Assembly (NCBI GenBank): GCA_958299035.1
Contig: CATQJL010000001.1
Location: 19,699,433-19,763,432, forward strand
Origin: Cylicocyclus nassatus
Lineage: Eukaryota; Nematoda; Chromadorea; Rhabditida; Strongylidae
Length of the DNA stretch: 64,000 nt
Direction: 5' to 3'
Made by a program: the position numbers and the translations under genes. The notes under the pieces were generated by a model, which did no database searches, had not been told where the DNA came from, and saw only the letters and a program-made list of their open reading frames with translations. Of this stretch, positions 10,411 through 21,949 are shown piece after piece. How positions within the stretch are numbered: the stretch's first letter is position 1; the number at the start of each line of letters is the position of its first letter.

Positions 10411-10876
10411 AACACAACGCAGAAGCCGCACAACCGTGGAGCATCTAAGCAATTACTCAAGGTTTGTCAACCTTCTACTGAGCATATTGTCATCTAAAAA
10501 CTTCATTCAAAGGATTGCCATAAGTGATCCAGACAGGCTGTCACCGTATGACTTTTTCAAATATCCTAAAAGATGGTATGAAGAAACTTACCTACCTGCT
10601 GACTTTCCTAGTGTTACCAAAGGGCCAGAAAAATTACAAAAGCGCTTAGAAGGAGAAAAACGTTTCAAATCCATTTTCGACTCAGAACGCTTTTTCACGC
10701 AATTCTACTTCTACCCCGATGACCTTTTGGAGGAAGAAAAAGATCTCTCAGGCAGCGAACTTGCTGTCTCCGACGTTAGCGATAGTGATATTATTTATGA
10801 TGATGTGCAGGAATTTAAGTTGTTCCTAACTTGTACATCTTTTCGGATAAACCTTATTGCTTTCGTTTTTTGTTGA
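10411..10876 (+). CDS. Putative host gene, terminal exon with poly(A) signal, unknown product
   Basis: An acceptor-like CTGTTATCAG ends at 10410. The frame then runs to TGA at 10874-10876. The peptide contains DRLSPYDFFKYPKRWYEETY, KRLEGEKRFKSIFDSERFFT and an acidic stretch (LLEEEKDLSGSELAVSDVSD), followed by a more hydrophobic tail LFLTCTSFRINLIAFVFC. AATAAA follows directly at 10880-10885, consistent with a 3'-terminal exon. The annotated GTG start at 10436 is not used as a start: the frame is open upstream to the acceptor. No domain is recognised. It lies downstream of the Penelope-interrupted exon in the same orientation and may belong to the same gene. Confidence 0.45.
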
Positions 10877-10879
10877 TGC

Positions 10880-10885
10880 AATAAA
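10880..10885 (+). terminator. Poly(A) signal AATAAA of the putative host gene
   Basis: A canonical AATAAA lies 3 nt after the stop codon of the terminal frame. Nematode 3' UTRs are often very short, so this placement is plausible. Confidence 0.45.
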
Positions 10886-12770
10886 ACAGGAGCACAGATC
10901 TTCATAAAATTACAATATTCAAACTTCAATTATGTAAGACACATTGGCGCAACATATTTGCTAACACATGACAAATTTTGTTCAGATAAACTTGTAACGC
11001 GTCCTCCTTATTCTGCTCCATCGCAAGCATGACCTAAATAAGTTACAAATTAGAACTCTTCATACCACGCTTTTTTATCTTTTCTCTCTCTCCCCCCCCC
11101 CCCCCAGGCTCACATAACCCCTTCAACTGGAAGGTGGGTAACAGCCGAGGCCCCCTTCATCTGGGGAGAGTCCGGCTCCCCCTATTGCACCTATGGTGCG
11201 GCGTACTTCATGGCTCTTTGGCGCACTCTATCGCACTCCGGTGCACTGCCGCGCATTGTAGCGCAATTGACTAGAGTGCGGCGATTTTTTTGACGAATTG
11301 TGAGCGGTATCGTACACCCAGGCGCAGCATTAGAAAACGCTACTTTAATTGTGGTCTCTTCTTGAAAATTCGATTTTATAGCACCTTTTAACTTTACGCA
11401 GCAGCTTTTTTGCCAACAAAGAAAAAAGATATTTGCTCACGTCACTTAAGGAATTTTCGAAAGAACTGCTTTGTACCATTGTTGTAAAAAACAGAATCTT
11501 CACATACTCTGTTGCAGAGGCCCCGGGTGTACGCCATTCTGCACCGCTAGGTCCTGGCGCTAACTACTCTGCACCAGGGGGCGGCGCTAAATACTCCGCC
11601 TGCCTTATAATTCAGCAGAGGTTTTCCAATACTATCTCGAAGCAAGCGAGCGGAATTTGAGAGAGTTGAGTTCTAACTTTCCTCCCTCCCAGTTCTCCCC
11701 AACTCTCAAAACCACGTAAATTCTGCACGCGTAACTTCAAAAAGCTGTTCCAGCTAACACGTAGATAAAATTTCTGATCGTGTAAAAGTCCAACTCTTTG
11801 TTTTTTTCTTTGGGGAGTGCTTTCGCGTAATTCGTCCGACTAGGAGCGCCTGGCCTCTAGACAGGCTCTCTCTCTCGCGGTAGCACCGACCAATCAAAAA
11901 CGCGCAGAATTTAGACTTCCAAGGGCAGAGGTGCAGAAGGGCCGTCTCCCAAACCCCTCCCCTCAATAGCCCATTGAGTCCAACTCGATTTTGCCCCCTC
12001 TACCTTGTATCAATTGCGCTCAAGGTGGCCGGCCCCTAGAGGACGATATTATGGCACACTATACCGGGAACTTCTGGGGTGCAAGAGATCAACTTAGAGC
12101 GCTCTATTAGCATAGTGATGGGAAATTTGAGTCTGCGTAAAGTTTAAAACGCATTTTGCAGTAAGTCTCGAACTAGCATAACATCAGAACAGAAATTATC
12201 TATGAAGAAATGTAGAACGAATGCATAAATAATGTAATGGTTTAGCACTGGATGGTACTAATATAGGTTAGAGACTTCACAAGTTTTTTTTTACAATATT
12301 CAGCTACTGAAGCAAGAGTATATTGTACTCATCATCGACATGCCTAAGATCTTAATTGCAACTTTTTGGAGTTGTTTTCGTGTCCATTTCAATAAGCGCG
12401 TCCGTCTAGATCAGCAAGTCAGATGTCAAAGTCCGATGCACTATTCGCTTTTGGCGAATACATTTCCATGCTCTAGTTCATGTTTGTATCTCTCAATTGG
12501 TTGAATGACTAGTTTGACTAAATCACTTGCTCACTTTTGCTGTGCAAAATTGGGGGAGCAAATATTCATATCCAAACATAAATAGTCTAGGTGAGTTACG
12601 ACTGTTGGCTGAATCATTCTCATTGTTAATACTCTGGGACTGTCCATACTTGTTTCTCTTGAGATGGTACTGCTCCAAATTCTCTACTCAAGGCTAGATG
12701 CGTTATGAAATCAAAGATGACTGCAATTTGTAATGAAAGTTCCTGGAAAAGGATTGATTTTTAACTAATA
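10886..12770. other. No supported gene; contains GTGCG-rich repeat remnants
   Basis: A C-run at 11093-11105 is followed by 'accccttcaactgg' and, at 11205-11290, GCACTC/GTGCGG-rich sequence, which together are an inverted relative of 6880-6990 and 4130-4260. A GC-rich block with internal repetition ('gcaccgctaggtcctggcgctaac', '...gggggcggcgctaaatac') is at 11515-11605. The remainder is AT-rich without recognisable genes. Confidence 0.4.
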
Positions 12771-13621
12771 TTAGGTTGTCCGGTAAATAATGTCGCATGG
12801 CATCCTACCGCGACAGAATGACCACAGAAAACAGTCAATGGGGTATCATTTGATGGAGCAAAGCAAGCTCTACAAAGTAGTTTACAAACATCCTCGGAAA
12901 TCTTGCTCCATCTGAAGTTCGAGTCCAAAACATAAAAAATTTCTAGATACCCGAAAAATTGTATCTCCGTTCATAGACGTCTTAGGTGCGTCTATGACGT
13001 CTTTGCGCAGGTGCGTGCTCCCCACACTAAACATTTACCTATATATAGGCTGCTGCATGACGAAGGCGCATTATCTTCGGGCGCGAACGCGGCTTTATTA
13101 GCCGCATGAAGTGCGGGTTCTACAAAGGTGAGGATACGCGCGCGTCGCGTTCGCGCTCGCTCAACTGATATCGCCATTGCGCCTTCGTCATGCAGCAGCT
13201 CTTAGTTTATGGTATTTTCCCACGGCTACAGTGGGACAAACAAAAATAGGACAAAAGTGCGAGCATGTCACGTTTTTCGGGTATTTTGCCAACAATTTGA
13301 TTATTTTCGAAAACTAGAGCTAAAAATTCATGATTAGCTTGAAGGTTCATACTACAGAATGTGCCATGTGAGAGAATCTCAGGATTGCTTTGGCAAGAAT
13401 ATGTTGAATTTTATTTTGTCAACTTTCAGTTATGGAAGAACCGCGAAAATGTGCATACGAGTGTCTCGTATAGAAAGTGAGTCCATGCGTGAGCAAGCGA
13501 GCTTATTTTGCAGAGCTTTTTTGATCTACCCGTTGATATCCCACTTACTTACTTTCGTCCGCGCCCTGCTGCGATAATGCATGATGAAACACGATGCGAC
13601 ATTATTTTCCGGACAACCTAA
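12771..13621. mobile_element. Mariner-type MITE, TA duplication, ends TTAGGTTGTCCGG
   Basis: The terminal inverted repeats are TTAGGTTGTCCGG followed by TAAATAATGTCGCAT, matched at the right end with one difference. TA flanks both sides (12769-12770 and 13622-13623). The block 'gagcaaagcaagctctacaa' near the left end is shared with the elements at 16873 and 55984, so this is a diverged relative. Unlike those, the arms are not fully palindromic. It carries a nested GC-rich palindromic insertion at 13045-13201. Confidence 0.75.
13045..13201. mobile_element. Small nested MITE with 24-bp terminal inverted repeats
   Basis: GGCTGCTGCATGACGAAGGC at the left end is repeated inverted at the right end (GCCTTCGTCATGCAGCAGCT). 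The interior is GC-rich with many CGCG steps, unlike the AT-rich host. No target duplication was resolved. Confidence 0.6.
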
Positions 13622-14640
13622 TACTTTTGGTTTGCAATGAACTTTGAATGCAATAAATGAACAATTCGCTTGTGAGTCAGGAACTTGGCCCTTTCAGCTC
13701 ACATGCATTCAAGATCAAATGCATTCTACTTCTTTATTATTCAAACATGCACTTTTGAGGAATACACTAACGTTCATTGCAAAAAACGTAACAGATAAGT
13801 GGTTTCAGCTCATCTAAAGATATAGTAGATTGGTAGTAGAAATTGGAGTCTGACAACTAAAAACTAGTCTTTTAGTTAGAGAAAAATGAAATGAACAAAA
13901 CTAAATATCCTTTTCGTTTTTACCCTTAGGAATATAAGAACTATTGATTGCCCTCCCGGAACTCCTCAGTAAGGAAGAAGGCTGACCAGCAATGATGTTA
14001 GGCCGTTCCGAAAGGATTGTGCTTTTTTTTCAAATGAACGCCACATTTCGTGGAACCAAGATTTTGAAGAGATTTTAAAACAATTTTATACAACATTTCA
14101 TCCTTTTTAATGGATATAACTTCATTGCATATCTTCAGTGAGCTCTTGAGAAATTATGAAAATCTGCGACCCTTGGTTTTTGGAATGGTCAACATGCTTC
14201 GCCTAATTTTCTAATGATCCTCGGAAGGCGTCTAAGTAATGATTGGATAAAGCAAACCCTACATAGATTTTTCCATAGCACGTCATGAATTTTCGATAGA
14301 AATTTATTTGATGCTGCCAATTTCCATACTTCTTGATCAACTCAAACCTCATAGAACATCAGAGGGCGAACAGCGCGGGTGTCATTTGACGCAGCTTTTT
14401 CTCCTCATTCTAAAGGATGTTTTTTGTTTTTGAATCGTGGAGTCTTCGAAGAAAAAATTATCATAATTGATTTCGAAATCTATATTTCGAATCGGTAACG
14501 CTTATTCAAGGCTCGGCACGAGGTGGGCAAATGGGGTGTTCCGAAACATTCCCCTTCGATCCCGAAATTTTTTACGAACACCCCCTTGAACCCAAAAACG
14601 ATGTTTTGTGCTTGCGCAACGAGAGCACCGACCACACTTC
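13622..14640. other. No supported gene
   Basis: AT-rich sequence without recognisable coding or repeat structure up to about 14480, then a C-rich segment that leads into the piggyBac-type MITE. Confidence 0.35.
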
Positions 14641-14646
14641 GCTTAA

Positions 14647-15232
14647 CACGTTGACGACGAGCCATTTTTTGAAGGTCTGTCCCTGTGGACGAACCGTTTT
14701 CCGGCACTTTCACAGCTGGCTGCATGTATGTATGCATGCATCTATGCGTGAGATACAAAAATGCAGGTGGGCGGGGCGGCTCCGCCCAGTTTTGGCAAGC
14801 CCCGCCCACTTTTCAAAAATGCTGGAAATTGCCCAGAATCAATGAATTCGTGCAAATTCCGGCATTTTTGAAAAGTGGGCGGGGCTTGCCACTCAGGGGG
14901 CGGAGCTTGCCACTTCGGGGGCGGAGCTTGCCTGAAGGTGCGCGGGGCCTGGCTGAAAGTTGCTTGAGGTCTTTGCGTTCATTCACGGCCTCATCCATGC
15001 TTTTTATGAACAAAAATGGCTCTTGTGGGAGGCATAGGAGTGGGCGGAGTTTGCCAAAAGGGGCGGAGCTGATATATGAAGTATATCTGAGCCTATGTTG
15101 ATTATGTGAACAAAAACTGAGAGGATTGGACAGATAGTATTGAAATTAAGGCCGCCGCGCACCATTGCGCGGCGTCGTCCACAGGGACAGACTGCCTGCC
15201 GCGCACCATTGCGCGGCACTGTCGTCAACGTG
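14647..15232. mobile_element. piggyBac-type MITE with TTAA target duplication
   Basis: The ends are CACGTTGACGAC and its inverse GTCGTCAACGTG, each abutting TTAA (14643-14646 and 15233-15236), the signature of piggyBac-like insertion. A subterminal GTCTGTCCCTGTGGACGA (14675-14692) is also present inverted near the right end, which additionally has two palindromes of the form GCCGCGCACCATTGCGCGGC. Internal tandem units of about 22 bp built on 'gggggcggagcttgcc' lie at 14870-14945. Overlapping ORFs have no transposase motifs. Confidence 0.8.
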
Positions 15233-15394
15233 TTAAAAGCGCTCAGAAGCGCGCAAAAATGCTCAGATTTTTTAAATTATTCCTCACCTTTATCAAGATA
15301 GAAAACAGGAACAATAGGCAAGAAAAATGATGAAGGAATGGAGAAACGTCAAAGTAACGCATTATATCAGTGAGAGATGCCTTTCCCGCGTATC

Positions 15395-15930
15395 GAGTGA
15401 CTGGAGCGCGCTTTCCTCCTTAGAAATAGGCTGCTGATGCGATTTTGGACTTTAACAAAGACAAGAGGAGGAGTTTCGGAACCAAAATCTCACCATATAG
15501 TAAACGTTAGATGTGCAACACATTTATGTAAAAAATTTTGAAGAACTTATGTGAGTTGAAAGTTTTGCCTACCTCACGGGGCATTAGGTGGGCAATTGCC
15601 CACTTAATTCGGAAAAAAAGTTGGGTAGGCTCTTCATTCACATAAGTTTTTCATGAATTTTCACACTTTGTTCCCTAGCCCTATGCGCGTTACACACCAA
15701 ATCTCGCGCGATTTCGTCATCTGGAGTTGCAAACGAGCCATTTTTCCATTTTTTAGTAGTGCTAAATTTTCAAAAAAAGCTTGTCTCAATCTTCAGTCAC
15801 ATGATTTTCCAGTGAAACTTCCATTAACTCCTGCAGGGCCGTGCCCATGTAACTGTCAAGTTTCATGCCATATCGTCGCCTGTGCTTCGCAAACGAGCCA
15901 TTCGAATTCACAACTACATTTACCAGTTAT
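15395..15930. repeat. Interspersed repeat, copy 2 (partner at 85-470)
   Basis: It shares ordered blocks with 85-470 (see that entry). It also holds an internal palindromic block around 15585-15605 (gtgggcaattgcccac) and two 'gcaaacgagcca' repeats (15728, 15889) about 160 bp apart, suggesting an internal duplication. Non-coding. Confidence 0.5.
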
Positions 15931-16199
15931 GGGAAATTTTTGGAGAAAATGTATAATACATCTTCCATTCACATAAGTTTTTCATATTTTTTTATACTTC
16001 GTTTCCGCCAGCCTCTATTCGTCCGCTTACGAGATTTGGTACCAATAAATGTGCATGCACTGAGAACTAGTCATGTATGTTTTTTCGAAGGGCATCGGTC
16101 AAGTGACGTCGCGCGCCAGTCAGCGGCGGCGCTATTTGACGCGCGCGAACTGCACTGCGCGGCTGTTGAGGCACGTATTATCATGTTAAGATAAGCAGA

Positions 16200-16870
16200 G
16201 AGCACAAACTACCATTTTTATCAACAACAAATTACCATAAATAGTAGTTTTTGGCCCCCGCATGAACGATTACCCCTTTCCTTTTTTCTTTCAGAACGAT
16301 TTTCAGTCTGTCATTTGCCCAGCTCGTGACGGGCCCTGAGCTCTCTTTGTAAAAATACTATCAAATAATAATCCTTTTTTGGAAGTGCCAAATTCTGAAG
16401 ATTTTGTGACGACTGCGTTTGTGTCTGACGTAGGCCAAAATCCAGCGCTTTAAATCAACAAAATTATAGCAAGCTGTGGAAAGGGAAAAAGGTGCACTGC
16501 TTCCTGTAAGGATTTGCTCTATCTATCTATTACTTGGACTTCTTACGAGGTTTATTACGAAAATTTGGAAAAGTTGAAACTTGACCATCTTAAAAAGCAT
16601 GGGTCGGAGAATTTGGTAATTTTTCAAGTGCTTACTGAATACTATGCAATGAAATTATAACCGCCAGAAAAAGGATAAAATGCTGCATCAAATACTTCTA
16701 AGATCTCTCAAAAAATTTGGTTTCGGGCAATATGGCGTTTGTTCAGAAATAGCGACATTCTTTTCAAGATGACCTGATAGATGCTTTTATTCAGAATGTG
16801 CGTGTATGTGGGCATGCACGTGTATATTTGTGCAGTTATATGGTATGTCCTAGTTTTATGATATACTATA
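16200..16870. other. No supported gene
   Basis: AT-rich, with small alternating purine-pyrimidine stretches (16795-16870). No coding or repeat call is made. Confidence 0.35.
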
Positions 16871-16872
16871 TA

Positions 16873-17802
16873 TTAGGTTGTCAAGAAAATAATGTCCGTT
16901 TTTATTTGCTTGCTTTAACAAAGCAACCAGACTGAACCCAACAAAGGGTAAGGGGTACTGTTCGATAGAGCAAAGCAAGCTCTACAAGATGGCACTCATG
17001 TCTTTGCGCCAAGCTCGATCCACTGAGAGTTCGAACTCAAAATCTAAAGATTTCCAAATGCCCAAAAAATCGAAAAAAATCAGATATTCGTCCAGATAAT
17101 TTATACGGACCTCCCACTCGCTCATATCAATACTATCGATATCAGATATCCATATGTGCGATTGGCGTATTTTTTCCTTGACTAGAAACTGAGAAAACGA
17201 AAATTTCCCTGATTTTCTCAAAGCAATGCTGAGCCGTTTCACTACAAGCCTAGGTAAGCATAACTGTAGGTTTTCAGCCTATTTCGAGCGGTACTTTTCG
17301 AGAAATGTCGATTTTAGCGCTGAAACTGAAACGAAAAAATCCGAATTCGTTATTTTTCGAAAACTACCGCTTGGAATGGGCTGAAAATCTACAGTTATAC
17401 TTACCTAGGCTTATAGTATAGAACCACACTTGCAGAAACGGCTCAGCATTGCTTTGAGAAAATCAGGGAAATTTTCGTTTTCTCAGTTTCTAGTCAAGGA
17501 AAAAATACGCCAATCGCACATATGGATATCTGATATCGATAGTATTGATATGAGCGAGTGGGAGGTCCGTAGAAATTATCTGGACGAAGTTCTGATTTTT
17601 TTCGATTTTTTGGGCATTTGGAAATCTTTAGATTTTGAGTTCGAACTCTCAGTGGATCGAGATTGGCGCAAAGACATGAGTGCCATCTTGTAGAGCTTGC
17701 TTTGCTCTATCGAACAGTACCCCTTACCCTTTGTTGGGTTCAGTCTGGTTGCTTTGTTAAAGCAAGCAAATAAAAACGGACATTATTTTCTTGACAACCT
17801 AA
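16873..17802. mobile_element. Mariner-type giant palindrome, 930 bp, TA duplication
   Basis: TTAGGTTGTCAAG begins the element and its inverse ends it; TA flanks both sides (16871-16872, 17803-17804). The two arms (about 16873-17330 and 17345-17802) are almost perfect inverted repeats meeting at a short centre near 17335, so a transcript would fold into a hairpin of about 450 bp. Each arm has an 85-codon ORF in opposite orientation (16982-17242 minus, 17430-17693 plus) with the same peptide apart from a few changes; it has no transposase signature. A related copy is at 55984-56922 and a diverged one at 12771-13621. Confidence 0.85.
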
Positions 17803-17804
17803 TA

Positions 17805-18640
17805 ATAACACATACAACCGCAAAGATATCGTTTTTCGTCTTTCGTTCCAAGAAGGAAAAACATATGGTGATAGTGCATCTCAACCCCCCCCCCCCGGCT
17901 GCTTCCCGAGAACATAGAACGTAAAAGCTTTAGATGTTTCTTAAGTTTTCTATCCTCTCGTGTGTTCCGCTTATACAGGGTCTGCTTTTTTCTTGTCAGA
18001 TGTCTTTATTTATTTATTTATTATTTATTCATACGCTCTATGGCGTTCCTTACAAAAAGAGCAAGAAGAAAAAAAATACACACACAGTAAATCGAACAAC
18101 CCTAGTCAAGGTCCACCGTGCCGTTGGGTCCATACCTTTAAATTGGTTAAGAAGTATGTTTGATAGAGCTTGCATGTGACTGCTTTGGAACAATTGTCAT
18201 AAAGATGTGATCATGGAGATGGTACCCATGCCCCCTTGATACCACTGCTTACGTCCCTGAGATAAAGTATCAAACTCAGGATTGCATGGTGAATATACTC
18301 CCACCGCATGAGGCTAATAGGAAGAGTCAGTTACTCGAGAATACTTGATTAATAAGAAGTGTTGTAATGGAACATTGTAATCGAGAAGATAAATAGGTTG
18401 TTGCAAGTTGTGGAGGTGGTGATCCTTCATACTCGTACGCTAGCAAAGTGCTCTCGAAATACCAAAGTAAGCAAAGCGGGCTTGGTCAGTAGAGTAGCAG
18501 AAAAACCTTGCCCAAAAGAATTCCGCAGAGAGACCAATGCTCCGAGAGAAAATCAACAAAATTCCGCGTTAATAACTCAACTAGAGCAAGTCAGCAAGCA
18601 TTAAAGGTTGGGAAAAGGAAGATTGTTGTTCAGGCCTGCA
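17805..18640. other. No supported gene; C-run and TTTA repeat
   Basis: A C-run lies at 17886-17897. A short (TTTA)n tract followed by 'ttcatacgctctatggcgttcc' at about 18005-18045 resembles the 3' tail of a retroposon on the minus strand, but no body was identified. Confidence 0.35.
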
Positions 18641-18778
18641 CTAACATGGTGGCTTGATATGGGTTATAAGGCCTTGGCCATACCCTGCCGGTGTCGTCGA
18701 CACTGCCAGTGCCACCCACGTCACCGCGCCGCCACCAGTGCCACCCACGCCACCCATGCCCCCAGCGCCACCGCCTTT

Positions 18779-19012
18779 GAGCGGTAGCACTGGGAACACG
18801 AGCAACACGAGCAACACCAGCAACATCGGCAACACCGGCAACACGAGCAACACCGGCAACATAGGCAACACCAGCAACATGAGCAACACCACCGGCAACA
18901 TCGGCAACATGAGCAACACCGGCAACATGGCAACACCGGCAACACGAGAAACAAAAGCAACATCAGCAACATCGGCAACAAGAGAACACAGGCAACATGG
19001 GCAACACAGGCA
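18779..19012. repeat. Minisatellite of 9/12-bp units (GGCAACANN/AGCAACACC)
   Basis: Units such as AGCAACACC, GGCAACATC and GGCAACACG are repeated about 25 times with small variations. Because units are multiples of three, all frames stay open; the plus ORF (18654-19031) reads as Asn/Thr/Ser/Gly repeats and the minus ORFs as Leu- or Cys-rich repeats. The ORFs are a by-product of periodicity rather than evidence of a gene. Confidence 0.75.
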
Positions 19013-19294
19013 AAGTATGGCCAAAGCCTAAGAAATGCAGAAAGAAATAGTATATGTAGAAAGACGAATCTCAGTGGCTGTGTTCGCTCGAATATGGCAA
19101 AACAGATGTCGGACTACATCGCACGTATGAGAATGTTGATGTTGATGCTGATACAGTTGATGCCGCATAAGGAAATAGAGTTGCAGTTGCAGTCCAGACG
19201 GTAGATGGAGCATAAAATATCAGCCATAATTCATACAGCAGAAAATAGTCACCAGACAAGAAAGCGCTCATGAGCCAGATCTGAAAAAGAAACA

Positions 19295-19753
19295 TTAGAA
19301 CGAACTCAAAACAGAGAAAAGACAGAGGTTATAAAAAAAGGCTATATAAAAAAAACCACATCGTAGACTTCTTAGTTCAGACAGGCTATGGCTATGGCTT
19401 CTACCTGAAGATTGCCTAGGTACTTGTAGATGTTGTTTTAGCTCTTCACATTCAATGCTTATGATCGGAGTTTGTTTCCCCACTTCCATATATTCTGTCT
19501 CTCTGGTGTTGAGCTTCAAGCCATACAACTCTGGCCTTTTTTCCCAATTTTCTACCACGTCTCGTAGATCCTTTCTGGTACTCGCTAATAAGACTACATC
19601 ATCTATGTAGAGAAGTGCGCACAGAGGTTTGTCTGAGCGGTTTTCCATCACGGCGTTCATCACAATTATGAAGAGCAAGGGACAGAAAGCTGAACCTTGG
19701 TGTACTCCGACCTTGATTTGGAATTTTTCAATTTCATGTAGCTGTTTGCACAT
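19295..19753 (-). pseudogene. Reverse transcriptase palm fragment of a decayed non-LTR element
   Basis: The peptide contains KVGVHQGSAFCPLLFIIVMN (motif with QGS), LLYIDDVVLLAST (active-site YxDD, here YIDD) and YGLKLNTRETEYMEVG, which match the RT palm and thumb of RTE/CR1-like retrotransposons common in hookworms. The end (about residues 110-152) drifts into unrelated sequence, indicating a frameshift. The rest of RT and the endonuclease lie upstream on this strand in several frames up to 22560. Confidence 0.8.
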
Positions 19754-21095
19754 GGCTTGAAGCGTTGTGACAGATCAACTTTATTCATTAAAGGTACTCC
19801 TCTGGCACCCTCTGTTTCCGTAAGGCTCACCATATGACTTCATGGGGCACCCTATCGAAGGTTTGCTCCTGGTCCAGTAAGGCCATGATCCGAGCGTAAT
19901 GGATTGCGTCAGTTATACCTGACTCTTGACTCTTTCACAAATTCGCACTGATTTGGTGACAACTCTATGATATCTCGAAAGACGCATTTCGATTATGCTC
20001 AAAGATTTTTGAAATGTGGCTTATTCGGACTGGTCGGTAGAATGCGCAATCTGCTATGTCTCCTTTACTCTTCCATATCGGGATCGTCTTGCTGGCGTGC
20101 CATTCGCGAGGCATACTCTTGCTCCTTATAATTTGATTGAAGAGACTGGTTAACCGTGTGGCTCCGGGTCCTCCACATATTTTCCAGAACTCGCTTGATA
20201 TGTCGTCTGGATCAGTCGCTTCGCATTTCTTTGTTCTTCTTAAGGCTAGCCATACTTCCTCTTCTGTGACTGCTTGTACTAGTCTTTGTATGGAACTGGC
20301 TTCTGAGATGGAGTTGATGGTGGTGCGGTCTGTGGTGGACGTTTCTTCGAGGCAGGTTCCCCATCTTTTGGTGAGGTCCTCTGGTTTTCTTTACTTTCTA
20401 CCAAGTTTGTCTCTAATTTGAAGAAGTGTTTCATATTTCTTGTGGATTCCACTCTTCTTTTCGCTATCCGGTATACCTCACGCTCTCCCTCGCGAGATTC
20501 TAGCTGATCTTAAAGCTCTTTCAAGTACACTTGTTTTGCCTTTTTTACGGGAGCCTTCGCAGCGTGTTGGGCTTGTTGGTATGTCTGGCGATCGTCATCC
20601 GATCTCATCTTATGCCATCGCTTGCACGCTTCTCTCTCCTCCTTTACGGCTTTTTGCACTTCGTCATTCCATCGCCACGTTTCTCAATTAATCCTCCTTT
20701 TTCCTGACTGTGTACTTCCCAGGATCATGTGCGCCACTTCGTGTGTGCCACTTCGACCTTTCAAGCTCGCCCAGGATCGCTCGGATTCCTCTTGCGAACT
20801 CGATAGAGTTGTTACCAGTGCTTGTTTTGTCGTTTGTTAAAATTCCACCATTTAATGGGTGTCCTGCTTTCTGTGGCTCTTCTGATGTTCCTATCCGTTG
20901 TTATTTTGATGTCGACAAGCAGTGGTTTACGTTGAAATATGCCGCTTTCATGGGATGACTTTGTAATCCTTTACTTTTTTTGAGGTCATGCTATCGGATA
21001 GCCTAGAAATCTATCTCTGTTTGTCACTCACCAGCTTCATATGTTATACGTAATCATCCTTCTTGATTTAGTATGCTTTCGCTAAAATTAGATAA

Positions 21096-21949
21096 TGGCC
21101 CGTAGTAAACCCCGCTTCAGGGGATCTGCCCTGAGACGGATCTGAGTTGATCGTATGGCGCCTCGGTCTAGCATCCCGCGAGCTATTGATCTAGATGCGG
21201 ATCGCTTTTCAGGCATAAAAATCTTGCGCGCTATCAAAGAGGAAACACCTACACCTCTTGTGCAGGTTGGTCAAACAGGTATGTGACTGGTACTCAGCCA
21301 GCACGACCGTGGTTCGGCGCCGGACAATGGCGAATTGTTGTGCATCACTGAGCAATCTTTGATAGCGGCCACTATCGAAGAAAATCGATGACGGCTGCTA
21401 TCAAGAAATCCACAAACCAAATGAATGCACAAAACAAGACTGCGTTATTTTAACCAGAAACTCAACAAAAAGAAGTAGGGACAAAATCGAATGGAAATAA
21501 ATAAAGAGATTGTCGCCCTGAGTAGCCTTTGTAGAAAAAACCTAAGCAAACTCTGTAAAAAGGGAAAAACCTATTCTTCTGTTTTTTGCCGAAATCAGCT
21601 GTTCGTTGACCCTTTCCTTTTTGGGCACCGGTATTGTGCAGTTTTGCGCGTGCTTGTACTGCAATAATACGTCAAGTACGATGTCCCGTAAGTTACTCAC
21701 GAGCAACTTACGGGATTCTTCTCCGCGTCTCCTCCCTTGCACACTATTTTGGTCAATTCATCTCAAAATCGAGGCTGCTCTTACGGATTTCAGGTGAATT
21801 CATCGCGGCACATGCCCTGACGCTAACCCTTCAGATCAGACCGCATTCTTAAGCATGTGAGAGTGACCGCTAGTTAGTTTATCATAAATACCTCAACTCA
21901 GCCCCTCAGTTGAGATCATCTGAAGTGAAGTGGGGTCTACTACGGGCCA
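21096..21949. mobile_element. Inverted-repeat insertion within the RTE relic
   Basis: The ends read TGGCCCGTAGTA-AACCCC and, inverted, GGGGTCTACTACGGGCCA, i.e. about 24-bp terminal repeats with two mismatches (21096-21119 and 21926-21949). An internal hairpin lies at 21683-21717 (CCCGTAAGTT...AACTTACGGG). No target duplication or transposase was recognised; the superfamily is unknown. Confidence 0.55.

Noticed and set aside
16982..17693. Two host genes with the same 85-residue product on opposite strands
   Set aside because: They are mirror images in the arms of a TA-flanked palindrome; no transposase or other domain is recognised.
18654..19031. An Asn/Thr/Ser repeat protein gene (plus) or Leu/Cys-rich proteins (minus)
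   Set aside because: Open frames on both strands come from a minisatellite whose unit length is a multiple of three.
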